NCBI GenBank assembly: GCA_022829145.1
Contig: CM040746.1
Span: forward strand, 12,212,184 to 12,276,183
Source: Albula goreensis
Taxonomy: Eukaryota > Chordata > Actinopteri > Albuliformes > Albulidae
DNA: 64,000 nucleotides
Reading direction: 5' to 3'
Below, in pieces: positions 34,123 through 46,910 of the stretch; position 1 is the first letter of the stretch; every line of letters begins with the position of its first letter. Under the pieces are notes generated by a model. The model was not told the origin of the DNA. It ran no database searches and was given only the letters and a program-made list of their open reading frames with translations. A program made the translations under genes and the position numbers.

Positions 34123-37100
34123 TCCACATCTTTGCATTGCTTGTCGGTCCTCAGCTAGTGTCTTTAAAAATCATAAGCAAATGTACTGCTAACAAATACT
34201 TCATTTGGAATAAGGAAGACCACCTTTTTGTTTTGCTTTTCAAGGAAACCGCTTTTCTAGTTTTTTTTTATTTTTCTGTTATCATTTGTACAAGCAACAA
34301 ATCCTAAAACCAAATCCTAAAAACCGTTATTATGTGCATCCTTAAATAACACATTGAGTTACACTTATTTTCTGGTTGAGCTCCAGTAGCTGATTACTCT
34401 GAGAGGAGTCCCAGATGAGCTGAAACTGTGCTCCCTGGCAAGCTTTGTAATTAGACGTTATTAGAGAACACAGATGAGATGTATACTACAGAGATCTCAA
34501 AGGTCAGGAAAGTTCACTATTTGCTATTTAACATCCAGGGGAATGAGATTTAGATGTTTTGTAATCAGGAGCCAAGGGTGCATAGTCGGGGTGTGCCCAA
34601 AGCCAAATACTGCATGTACTAGATACCAACTGTGTGTCAAAAACACAAATGACAAAACAAGCAGATAGTAACTCTTCTTGAATATCATTCAAAACCGTTT
34701 AAAGAATCTCTTGGCTAATACCACTATTAAATATAGCTTCAAAATTTGATTAGTGAATCCCCCTTACTGACATGGAGAAGATCTACGGAGCATAGCCCCA
34801 AAGAGAGGAGAGAGTAGCAACCTTTGCACTGAAGTCTGCGGTGCAGCTAACTGGGTACCATACTGAAATGTACACAATTGTATATCTGCCCCAATGATCA
34901 TCCCGTTCAATATCAGGTGACAAGAAAACATTTTGCTCAAGAGGATACAAATCACTGTTATAAAAAGTGTCTGCAAATGAAATACAATGAAAATTTTCAT
35001 GGTGCAAAGTCCATTATGTTGCTATGAGAACAGCTTTGAGAACCACTGTGTGTTCCTCAGCTGGATGTTTGTGTTTTGACTGCTTTCTAAGCTTCATGTA
35101 TATTCTTCATGTGTTCTAGTCTGTCTTTACCTCAAGAGTGTGAGTTACCTCAGGTGCATGGTGCAAGCAAAATCTCACCACTGGCTTCATGGCCATCTAA
35201 TAAACTAGCCAGAGGGCACAATCTTCCACCAGCCATGGAAATGGGCCCATGTTCCAGGCAAAGGATGGCCAACCTTCAGAAACAGCCACAATAGGTATGA
35301 GTCATATACTTTCATGTGCTATTCGTTACGTATATGAAGTACATTGTCCAAGTTGTTTCCTGAAATGCATTGAATTAGGACGTAAGATCAGGCCTAAACA
35401 GACAAGCACAAGACTCAACGCATTCAGAGCACAGGAAAAACAGAAAAAGATTTACCCCATTCATGAAGGCACACCACTTGTGGTAACGAAACTGTAGAGT
35501 TTAACGTCTTACAGAAGTGAAATGTTCCTTTAAACTGGAAATCCTACTCATCTACCATTTCCAGTCACTTCAGATACAGATAACAGTCATTTCCAGCTAC
35601 AAATACAACTAATGACCTCTGACAGATGATAAGAGCTGATTTTGGACCCCAGTTTTCACCAATCCTCAACAGTGGTAGCTCTACCACTGGATAAATACAT
35701 GTAACCTTGTTAAAACAAGAGGATTATGTTTCAAAGGAAGTAAAGGGTTAATTTTCTTATGGAAATGTGTTTACCTTGAACTGTATGTGCACTGTTGAAT
35801 GTCTTGTTTACCAGATAGCCATGTGACATCTCTATAACTATGATTGGTTATCCTGTGGTATGCGTGTGTTTTTCCCCTTTAGACCTGTAAAATGATTGGT
35901 GGTTTTGACCTGTAAGATTACTTAGTTCATAGCTTTGTTTTAGTGTGTTATTTGTTTATCTTTCTGGGGGAAATTTGAAGATTTGGGCTGTGGGGCAGCA
36001 CAGAGATTCTATAGTGGGTGAATATGAAGCTAAAATGAAATGAAGAGGAAGTGAGACATCTTGAGTATTCTGAGACTATATAGAAAATTGCTAGCTAAAG
36101 CAGAATCTATGAATCTATGACATGGACCACTGTTGGATCTACAGTGCCAGAGGCATAGTATAGCATTTCTACCACTAGAAGAAAGATTACTGTTGTGGGG
36201 GTCTCTTACACAAAACAGTCATCTCTCCGTAATTTTCATGTATGAGTCTGAGTACTCCAATTAGTTTTATGAAAGAAAAATGAAGGGAACTACAACATAT
36301 GCATGAGGAATGAATGCTTATTGTGTGTTTTTTTGTATGTATAGGAGCTCGAATAATGTTTAATTAAAAATAAATCCAAAGAAGCTGCTGAAGTGTCCAT
36401 TCAGTTGTGTAGATGTTCTGTGAAGTGAAAGTCTTTGGAGGTTTGTTCCTGGAATTCCAGAGAATTTGAAAAAGACAATAGGCAGACAGAAAAATTTTCA
36501 CCCATGTTGTCAACATTTATTTCCTTTTTCCCAGAAGCAATTGGTGTGTGAAAAGCTTTCCCTACATGGTCAGTGAAGATTGAGAGTGGCTGAACTACAA
36601 TTAAATGCTTGGGGGTCTTGGGGGTATTTGAACACCTACTTTGTTTTGGTGTGAATGTATTTCTTTGTGTAAAGAAAAGCTAATTTATTTTGTGGTATGT
36701 CTGAAATAGGCATATGTTGAAAACTGCAGAAATTCTTGAATGCCCTTTTTGCACATATCTCGAGAGGACATTTGGAAACATGACAACAATGTCATTTTCA
36801 AATAATATCTTGTTGATGCTCCCAAATGATGGTGGGTTGATGTTCCCAATTGACACTCTGAAGTCTCTTCTTCTCCAGAAGATTAAAACAATACTCTTTA
36901 TTCTCATTCAGCTTAGATGATTGGCTGCCTTTTGGATTCTGTAATTCCCCAGACACATTTCAGATATAGAATCATCCTCAGGTGACCAGATCACCCAGAT
37001 CTGCTTAATCTGCTTTGATTATGTCATTGTTCTCAATGTGTTCTCCCTATATGGTGAATTTTCATAAGTAGCCCACATGCTGGAGAAGGTTCAAGTGTGT

Positions 37101-39120
37101 GAGCTGACCATCTTCCTAGGCAAGTCCTTTCACTGTTCATAACAATGGCTTCAGATTACAACATGTCAGAGCTACATCATGTAAGCAAGCTGAAAGACTA
37201 CAGTGTATCTTTGAGGGATCAAACAGGATCCCCCAGGATCATCAGGGATCAAACAGGCAACTGTCTGATTCAAAAATATAGGTTAAAATAAAAAGAATAA
37301 TGTACATTTTGAAAAAAAAAAAAAAACATAAATCAGCTCACTCAAATAAAAGTGAATGTACATTGTCACTATCGTCAGAAGAATTGTTTTTAGTGCAGAC
37401 TTAAATTATACCAGCCTCACAAAAATCAAATGCAGCCCCCAGGAGCACAGGCACCATATGTACAGCAGACTGTTACGGTGACACTTCACCTCCAGCCCAG
37501 CAGTTGTGAATAACTCATAGCGAAGATGCTGGGGTCGATAAGCAGAGAGTCAGATTCTCGGAGGAATGCCGCATTCCCCTCCTTGCGCTCACCCGTGGTG
37601 TCTGATCTCCTCTCACAGGGTGGGTTACCCAAAGCACTCCTCCTCTTCACAGCTTCACGATCTGTAACTACACTGCGGAAATGGTACCATCTGCTCCGAT
37701 CTTCAGTCTCAGTTTCTCTTCATATGCTAAAAACACACTTTTTGCCCTAACCTCCAGTAATATCCACCATTGGAAGGATACCCTGGCCTGTTCAAGAAAG
37801 ATCATAAGTACCGTGAAACTTTCAATAACTGCTGGGATATTTATTCGCATCCACAGGCAAATGCACAAGGCGCTTATTAGAGGCCGGTGTTTACTGTATT
37901 TGACACAGCTGCACCTACAAACTGAGTGAAATGAGAGGACCGGCTTGTGCTGTATAAATGCTCTATATTCTGTTTTCTATACTGTATAACTCAGACCTAT
38001 GGTAAGATATTATACTTACATGTTCCCCAAATCTCCAATACCGATATCAAGCTATATAGTAGTGTAATCAATGGTGAACAGTTGACTAAGATTCAATACA
38101 ACTTTGCGAACTACATGTTACTGTTGTGAACAGTTTACCTCTATCCCACACACTGTGAAGATGTATATGCGATTCTAATGATGCCTTAAAGACACTGGCT
38201 AAGAGTCTCTGAGACTTTTAAAAGCACAGGATATGACAACACATTATTAGAGATTATTTTAAGGAAGGTGTGTCAGGTTCAAAGAAATCATGTACTCAAA
38301 CAGAAACAAAGGGATTCTCCCTCTAATGGTACCATATTGACTACTGTGTGTAGTCCAATATCTATGGAAGTAAAGTAACAGCATATACTCAGATACTGGC
38401 ATCTGATGGACCCTGATCTGCAAATCTTTTGAAACAACTACATGATTCTGGTCTCCCCATTTATGAGACTATTCGGTGTGCTCAGATTTGTCTAAGAGAT
38501 CACTTCCTGTTCACTTCCTGAATCCTCAAAGAGAAAACGCATGACAAGAGAGGAGAAAAATATTTTCTCATCTGTTATGTAGACATGACCCCGTGTCAAG
38601 TGACTACAATATAGCAATTGGACATTATAGCCTTCCAACAGCAGGATAGTTTGCTCCATTTATGGCTTGTTCACATCATGAACACATTTATTCAATCAGT
38701 CTTTAGGCACACTAGCTTTCACAATGCAAATGGATAATATTCTGAAATACTGCTCATTAGCAACAGTGTCAGAGCTTACCCCTTCGAACAATTCTGATTT
38801 CACTTTCTGGTTTCTTGTCTATGTAAATTAGGACATCATTTTGGTGTAATTTTTGGGCACTGCGATTGTTAATAAGGCAAAATTAGAATAGTGTCTGAAA
38901 GTTTATTCCTTGTTTCCAATTTATCATTATTATTAAATAAACTGCATATAACCCCTAAAAACAAATGAAAGTTCATAACACACATTTGACTGCCTAGTCT
39001 ATTTTAAGCTATGCCTGCATATACATTAATATTTATATCCATTGATGTCTGTCACCATACTACATTATTCCTTTATTACTGATATGTCTCTGATTTGAGG
39101 CTTCTCTCCTTAGTGGCTTA
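34123..39120. other. tank-rbms1 interval, part 2
   Basis: AT-rich sequence without a recognisable gene. Short frames only; a small A run near 37312 and a local duplication of AGGGATCAAACAGG near 37213-37255. A less AT-rich block at about 37420-37680 shows no exon I can assign. Confidence 0.5.
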
Positions 39121-42100
39121 TTAGACACTGACGACATGTTTGCTTGCCATGAAAGCTCTGTCTTCTCCACTCTTCAGCTCTCAGCTGTGAGGGGGGTCTC
39201 CTTTCTGCTGCAGAGGGCTCTGGAGCCCAGCTTGTGTTCGCTGGTAAGTCTCCTCGTCTCCACGTCCGGTCAAATAAACAAACTGTGGGAGGTCCACAGT
39301 GCTGGTGGGGGACCAGGTGGAGGGCGGGAAATAGAGACCACGCATGCAGGGGGCGAGGGGTGGGGCTTACTGGGGCTTGGTGGAGTGGGGGAAAATCAGA
39401 GCATGGAATATGGAATGAAAAAAACTGATCAATTTCCAAGAGCCTTGTGGATAACCAAGGAACTAACTGTAATGGAGGAAAAAAGTCCCCAAATAATGTT
39501 TAATTCAATAAGAGGAGTCATGGACTAGGTCAGTCATTTAACCACAAGCTTTGAGTTCACAAACTGTGAGGGGGATGCTTGTGATGTCATTTTCCAGTCT
39601 GTGTTGAAGAGGCCAGAAAATGACATTCCCTGTCCCCCGGTTTCAACTCTCAAAGGTTTGCATGGCATGTCAGGAAGAGGCCAATTCACTGGAATCACTG
39701 TTTACACCTTGTTTACTTTTCTTATTTAATGCCTTGTCTATTCCCTCAATTACTCCCAACAAAAGCTCTTACAAATCCAAAACTAAAGCATTCTCATTTT
39801 GGGGTAAAAATGAATGGTAGCAGTGTATTCCCATCAAATTCTGTGATGGTTTCATGGATTACTGTTGGGGGAAGTGCAGAGAGGCATTTTTATTGGATCT
39901 ACAGCCCCCAAGGGGCTTTATCATTACAAAAGCAAAATATGACTCAAGTTCTTGATGTTATTAGTCATTCTACAGTAAAAAGTAAATACAGTTGAAGTTT
40001 TTAGGGCTGCTGGGTGGCTTGTCAGGAGAACTCACTGGTTTACTGTTTCCTGGCCTGAATCATGGTGTTCTTTTGAATCCTGCCCATTCTAATGCCAGTT
40101 GCTCCACTGGGCACACACTTGGCTGTTGCATCACCCACAGTGAGATGGTTTCGTTTTGCTCAGTTGTCCTTGTCACAGGGCTCAGGAGCACTGACTCACG
40201 TTGACACGGTCCCCGCACTCCGCCTGTGCCAAGCGCTAATGAAATGTTTTCCTACGACGCATTGACTGAGCAGCTCAGCTGGTGTGATACCCAGCTGAAA
40301 ATGAAATCAAGCAGGGGAAAGAAGCAGCGGTTGGCTTCGTGCGTTCTGAGGGGCTTACATGCAGAGCCTGCTCCCTCCTGACATTTTCACCAATGAAAAT
40401 CCGCCACATAAAGTAAAAAAAATCTTATATGTAAGAAGCTTTGTGACAGCATCTGGATCAAATTTAATCAAATTAAAAAATTTCAGTTGGGAGGGACTCA
40501 GCATAGCTCTGTTACAATTCATTTGTACAGCTGACATTTTGAAGACACTTCTGGGGAAAAAAAGGCCAGAATCCATATTGTATGAAAGTATGTCAGATTA
40601 TCCAATCATATTGAGTCTCAAGAGGAAATGAAATGGGCTCCACCTGGGGGACAGTTTGACTCGTGTAACAGTCTGATGCAATTCTCACTCGGCGATGCCT
40701 CATCTGTGTGCGGCAGTACAGAATTTACACGTATGTGTTTCCCTGGAGACCTGGAGATGGGTTTACCGGTGTGTGCTTTAACCCCCGAAATCTACAGTGC
40801 TCCATTGTTTCAGCAATTTCTCTGTGCGAATTTCCGTTTACAAAGCCTTCTGTCTGACTGGTGAAGGGGTAAAAAATTAGTGTTGAGGAAAAAAAAAACC
40901 TTTATTTTAATCATTTCAAGGAAAAGATCTTAATGCAGAAGAAAATCCTGTGATGAAATCAATTTGACAATACATCGATGCAGATGTTACAGTATTACAC
41001 ATTAAAATATTGCTGATTAATGAGATTTGGCTACACTTAATTCACTTATTGTTTTTCCTAAAATGGGAGCCTGTAGCTTGAATAGAGACGCCTTATAAAA
41101 AATACCTAATCAAAATGCTTTGGATTACAAACACAAGTTGAGTTCCTTGGCAGGCGTAAAAAGGGAAAGCAGTTTAATATTTATGCGGGGAGATGTGGCT
41201 GGTGACTGAAACTCCCACTGCATCGCACTGCCCGTGTCAGAGTGGGGAAAAGCCATTCATCCACTTGTCATCTGACACTCTGACCTCATATAAATCGAGG
41301 TTATACATCTAAAGCTGTGAATCAAGCATTTCAATGACTTGTCACTCAAATTCAGCTGGACATGCAAAGTTTTGCTTCAATTTTTTTATTTCATTTTTAA
41401 TCAAGCTGATAAACATAAGAGCAGGCAGGTTTAAATGAAAAAACCTAAAAGTGAAAAAGTAAATCTATCCAGTATCAGCATGCTCAATAAAAAGAAAGAC
41501 TATAGACAGAGGATCCCTTGCAGAATGTCCTCAGTGAAGGACAATTACAAAGAAGAAAATGTGATGAGGGCTCTCAGTTGTGTGTTGATCATGTTTTAGT
41601 CTCACAATCCTGACAGTAATCTTGCAGGAGATCTCAGAACAGCTCACCTTGCCTTCATGAAACAGCACTCACATTCTCAGAATCGCCACACTGAGAATGT
41701 ATCAGTTTAGACATTGGTTGTGTACTCTAAAGGGGTGTTTTTTGGTCTGAGAGAGGCATCCGCCTGACAGGCTAATCTAAATCATTTATCATCATCAAGT
41801 TATTTTGGAAGCAGGATGCTCTAATGGAACAAAGAGGTCAGCATGAGCAGCTCACTGGCTACTAAAAACTAAGATACATTGCTCATGAGAATGCATGAGC
41901 CCTTAGTGCTCAATGCTGAAGAGCAGGCTTCAGCCATACTCTACAAACAAAGCATGGATGGATGGAGACACAGAGTTACTTCATCTGCATGTGTTTGGTG
42001 TGGTACTTGGAATTTGGATATTTTTGGATATTATGTCCAGAGCACACCCTCTGGACACATCTGAAAGTGAGTAATGGCAGATAATGAATCCCAAAGTAGA

Positions 42101-45100
42101 GAGAATACAGAACCCCCCTGTATGGTTCAACTTGACAAGGTAAAAATCCAATCAAAGAAGTGGCAGTTGGACTGTCTGGACATCTGGTTGGGTTTGTGGT
42201 CGATAATGCTCTGAAGAGTAGTCTGAATCCATACGTACAAGCATGATATGAAGTTGGCAGTGAAGCCACGTCTCTCTTAGAGATGTCACCCAATGAGCTC
42301 CAAGATTTTTTTCTCAGATTTTGGAAAGTTGTTTTGTGGGGCAAAGCTCTCTGCAATTACAAGATTCTCCCCGGGGAGCTCATTCACACTGGTCCCTCTT
42401 GATTGATCATAGCAGTTTAGCGATATTTCAATATTCATACCCTACCCTTTAATAAAAAACATTTGTGTATAATTTTGCTGATGACTTAAAACTTAGGGTT
42501 GATTTAATGAGTTCTTTTAAAGAGGATTATTTTTTAGAGGTGCCCAAATCCATCTGTGTCATTGTAGACCTAAATCTTTCTAGATACAGAATAATACCAG
42601 TATAATTCTGGAACATATTGTATGAATAGTATTGAGCATGATTTGAATTACGAGATATTATTTTATTCAAGAGCTTTCCATGTTTTGAACTTGCAAGTAC
42701 AATGTTACCTGGATGACCTATTCAGGTGCTTCTGTAAAATTTTGCAGTGATGGAGTGAGCAGGGGCATGGACCACATATAGACGCTTCTATCCCAGAAGT
42801 CTGTTTCCTGGAACGTTGAGAGACTATTGATGGAACACATATGATGTCCATACTACACAGAAGAGGCTAAAAAAAAGTAAGCATTATGGCGAATCGCTGT
42901 GTGTGACCTACCAAATGCTGGACACTGCGCTATCCCACTGTGTGTGCAGAAGAAGAAAAAAAATCATTATGGCCGCTGTGTGTCCAAATGCTAACGTACT
43001 GCAGATTTGTAGTAGGCACTGCAGTGGCACAAGAGCAGTATGATTTAAATGGTAGGCACAATATAGAGGCCAATTTCGGATTCAGCTATACTGTGCTTAA
43101 GTACAGTCATGACACAACAGACATTCCATAACACCTGTCTCAGTGTTGAGAACCCCCATACTAACTGATATTCATTTTATCCAAAGCTTAAAATGAAACT
43201 TTAAACCTCCAGCAGAACAGTTGATCACAAATATATTATAATTATATATTTTACCATAGTTGTGTAATAGATTAAGTCTGTGATAGCAGTGTGGTAAACC
43301 ATCTGATGAGTAAATCTAGCTCTTGATGCCTTGTAGCATGGTGAAGGTGAGAGAACAATTTTATGGATAGTGTTGATTTTTATTTAATTGCCATAGGTTT
43401 AATCAGTAGAATCACCTGTAGGTCCTTTTTTCATCTGCTTATTCAGGTTTCATGTTCCCAGACAAAAACCTTTATTTTACTCAGCCCATTTTTATACAAT
43501 GTGACTGTAGTTACATAACCTTCATTGGATTATTGAAGTTACAATGGGCAGATAATTTAAGTTACAAGAAACACAATGCAGTCCTATGAGAGTACTACAA
43601 ATGCATACAGCATGCACTCTCCATGAGAGAAGTCTTGGATCTACATTTGTCAGTTATTGATGGAATGGATACATATAAACGAAAAGGGACCAAACCAAGA
43701 TTTATAATTGCCTCAGACCACATCGTAAACAAATCTGGAGGGAACTGTCATACGTTTCCAAATGCCTCACAGACTATTATCCATGTGGGCTCAGCAATTT
43801 TATGAAGGATACCACAATTCAAGATCAGCCTTATGCCGAAGTGTTGCCTACAGGGGTTGAATAAGGCTAAGGATGGGACTGTTTGGCAAAAGACTGTTTA
43901 TTATCTGTTTGATTTAGCCTGTTTTCAATACCACAGACATAAAGGGAGATGAAGGTCTTCTAGAGTAACAGAATCTTCAGGCGCCATCGTGTCTGATGCT
44001 TCTATACCTCTAAAATTGCAGTCTGTCAGTGGAGTGACTTCAAGGATTGTGAATTGACTTTTATAGTCCTGTTGGTTGTACAGTATTGTGTATGTTGAAT
44101 GATTATTTGAATGGTGACGTTATGCAGAAAAATTCAGTTTTAATTATATAAATCATTAGCACATGTATACAGACTTTGAACAAAAATGCCATTGTGTGCC
44201 ATGTGAATGTCAATTTCCAAATGGCTGCATTCAGGACATGCTCTTAAATAAAACAAGTATTTATTTCAACATCCAAATACTTTCAAGCTCTAAACAAAGA
44301 GAGAAAGGATTACGTTTCTGAGTAGTATTAATTGAAATCTTGGCCAGATATCATAGCAATATTCTATACCAAACATTGTTTTGACTTGAAATAACTTGAG
44401 CCCAGGACCAGTGGTGGAGATGGTAAATTGGTGAATTATCTGCTCCCCAGGGTTAGGAATTAGGAGCTACTTTTGTGTAATTTCAAAAAATGTGATTTAC
44501 CTTTAGCTGTAGAGAAATACAGGTTACGTATGTTATATATATATTTTTACGGCTTGCTCCTCCTGAGTCACTAGAAAAGGGTATACAGCAGTGAGCTAAT
44601 ACATTTGGCTTGGGGTAGGGAAACACTGGGTAATAATGAAAAAAAAAATAGCTTTTTACCAGCTTTTACTGTGGTGGTAGAATGCTGCTAAATTTAATAT
44701 ACAGAAGCTTGGCTGACAGGTGGCCCAGTGTCCCTTTGAATAATTCATGACAAAACAACTATGGAACTGCTTGCTGTCCCATTGTTAGAAAGATTCTTTG
44801 CCTTTTTAATTCACGTATGTTGATTGTACTGGAAATGGAAAATGCACTTTATATTGACTGTATCAATAACGTAAACTCTGGCCCATCCCATGTGCACAGC
44901 GGAAGACAGCCCCAGGCTCTGAAATGTTTAATTTGAGTATGTAGTGTGTGAGAGAACTCTGCTTCTACCTGGGCAGACTTAAGATTCAAATTGCCTTCAA
45001 CACACCACCATAACACAAAAAACCAGGTGAACCTATAACTGTTTGTGAAGACTGATGTGTTTCAACCAATCCAATCAGTTGCAATACTGGCACCCAACAG

Positions 45101-46660
45101 CAAGCCTCCCAGCCTCTTGATAAAACATGATGATTGTTCAAATTAGTGAGTTACTGGTAACATACAACATTTTGCGCTAGCCATTTCTCTGTATCATGAT
45201 ACATGATCTTTCTCCCATCAGTATTTATGGGTTATCAAACTGCCTGCCCAAAATTGAATAAGCAGGAAGTCTTTCTCTTACTCCTGCAGTTCAGAGATGA
45301 ATCTTGACTGAAATCAATGGAATTTACTGTGCGGATATATTCCACAGCTCAATTTTCAGGTTCAGTTCTCTTGAAAATTGAGATTTCCTGCTCATTAAAA
45401 TTAAATTTTTATTCTTAAATTACCTGAATCTGTACATAGAGTCTGGCCACAGGGATGTCATACAACTACATATATTTCTTTCATCCCTTGCAGCCACTAC
45501 AATTGTGTTACACAATTGTAGAAAGCTGAGGATGTTTTTGAATTGGGGTTCTTTATATTTGCATTTGGGCAGCTGCTTTGATCCTAGCCTGAGCTGGTGT
45601 GAGAAGGTATGCCAGGTTTTTACCAGGAAGGTGCCAGTGGCATCATTTTCACTGTACAGAGCGGTCAAAGACTTCAGCATAGCATAGCAACTGTTTTAGC
45701 AGAAACATGCACACAACCTTTAGAAAACTACTTTAAGATGAAACTAAAATGTTTGAGCGTCAGGACACATTTACCAGTCCAATATAAATGAAGGAATTTG
45801 TTTCATGGAATAAAATGAATTCATGCTCAGATTGTATACATTGCTTAATAAATCAACCAATCTCACTCAACCAATACACAATAATCTATCAAGAATTCCT
45901 GAAACTGAGGAAAATGTGACTGTTTTTGTTATGCTTACATCAACAAGCACTGTAATTAAATAAATTGGTAAAGGTAGAATGAATATTATATAATAGAACA
46001 TATTCAGAAAATCAGTAAGTAAGGCAAAGGCATTGTGTTGCAATTAAAGAGATATTAGTGTTCATTTGTTGGACATTTTATGCTAGTAAACTGAGCACAG
46101 AAACTAGTTTGACAAATTTACACATGGTTAATATTTTGTCAAGATTTATGAAAATACCATATATGTGCAAAAATATTTAGCATGCATTTAACTTGATAAA
46201 AAGGGATTTGAGTTAAGGGAACAAAGAAGACTTTATCTCTGATGGTAGGAGACAGAGTGATGTCACTGGCAAATGACATCACTATTGAAAGCCATATAAA
46301 CGTTGTGTTGCAGCCATATTTCCCAATGGATTTGTTTTATAAGAAAGGGGATTCCCCATACAGACTGTTGTACTGAGGCAATCAGGATATTATAAAACAC
46401 TATGGGGGGGTGGGGGTATGAGAATAGACAGAGAAATGAATCCTGTTACCATTGTTGCTGTCATGGGTATGTCACTTTTATCTGTTCTAATCTCACCTCT
46501 CCCTGGTGTATCCTTCAAACACACACTTTATTACTGCCTGGGAGTCATGCCTTGTCACCTCTACCCCATTCACGAGGACAGCTTCCTTTCTAATACAGAA
46601 GTCATCCTCCTGGTACTGGATACATAGAGCTGCTGTGTTAAATAATATAGAGGCTTAAAG
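39121..46660. other. tank-rbms1 interval, part 3 (enhancer-like blocks)
   Basis: No gene is assigned. It includes an exon-like frame at 39136-39243, complex stretches at about 40210-40350, 40860-41060 and 41160-41370 that look like vertebrate conserved non-coding elements, and one copy (about 42155-42345) of a dispersed repeat also found at about 62960-63130. Confidence 0.45.
42155..42345 (+). repeat. dispersed repeat copy A (unnamed family)
   Basis: This shares GTGGCAGTTGG, GTCTGG, TTGTGGTC, AGTCTGAATC, GCATGATATGAAG and CAGATTTTGG-type words in the same order and spacing with about 62970-63120. The two copies are diverged. No coding capacity. Confidence 0.6.
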
Positions 46661-46910
46661 GTGTGTAAACACAGTGAAGTCTATGAGGTTGCCCCACCTC
46701 CAAATCTCCACCCCTCTTTGGTAGAGAGGCAGCAGATTCGCTCTGAGAATCCGGCCTCTCTTCCGGTACCTCTCGCTCATTCTGCTACCGGTGCCTCCCT
46801 CTCTGCTGCTACCACCGAGGGTGTCCGGCCCCTGTCACCACCAGTCACAATCAGACAAAGGCAAAGAGCGGGTACGTCTCGTCTCCTTCTTATGAAGTAA
46901 CGGGTTAGTG
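46661..46910 (+). other. GC-rich island with possible 5' exon
   Basis: A CT- and CG-richer segment stands out from AT-rich surroundings. It includes CCGGTACC and ACCGGTGCC and ends with AAAGAGCGG before a GTACGT donor-like sequence (46871). A plus-strand frame is open across it but matches nothing I recognise. It may be a promoter or first exon, possibly of rbms1 or an unannotated transcript, or part of a decayed element. Confidence 0.25.

Noticed and set aside
33680-34307. 149- and 185-codon frames with 16-residue repeats
   Set aside because: The 48-bp minisatellite is stop-free in both directions by its length and composition. No flanking exon signals or known domains.
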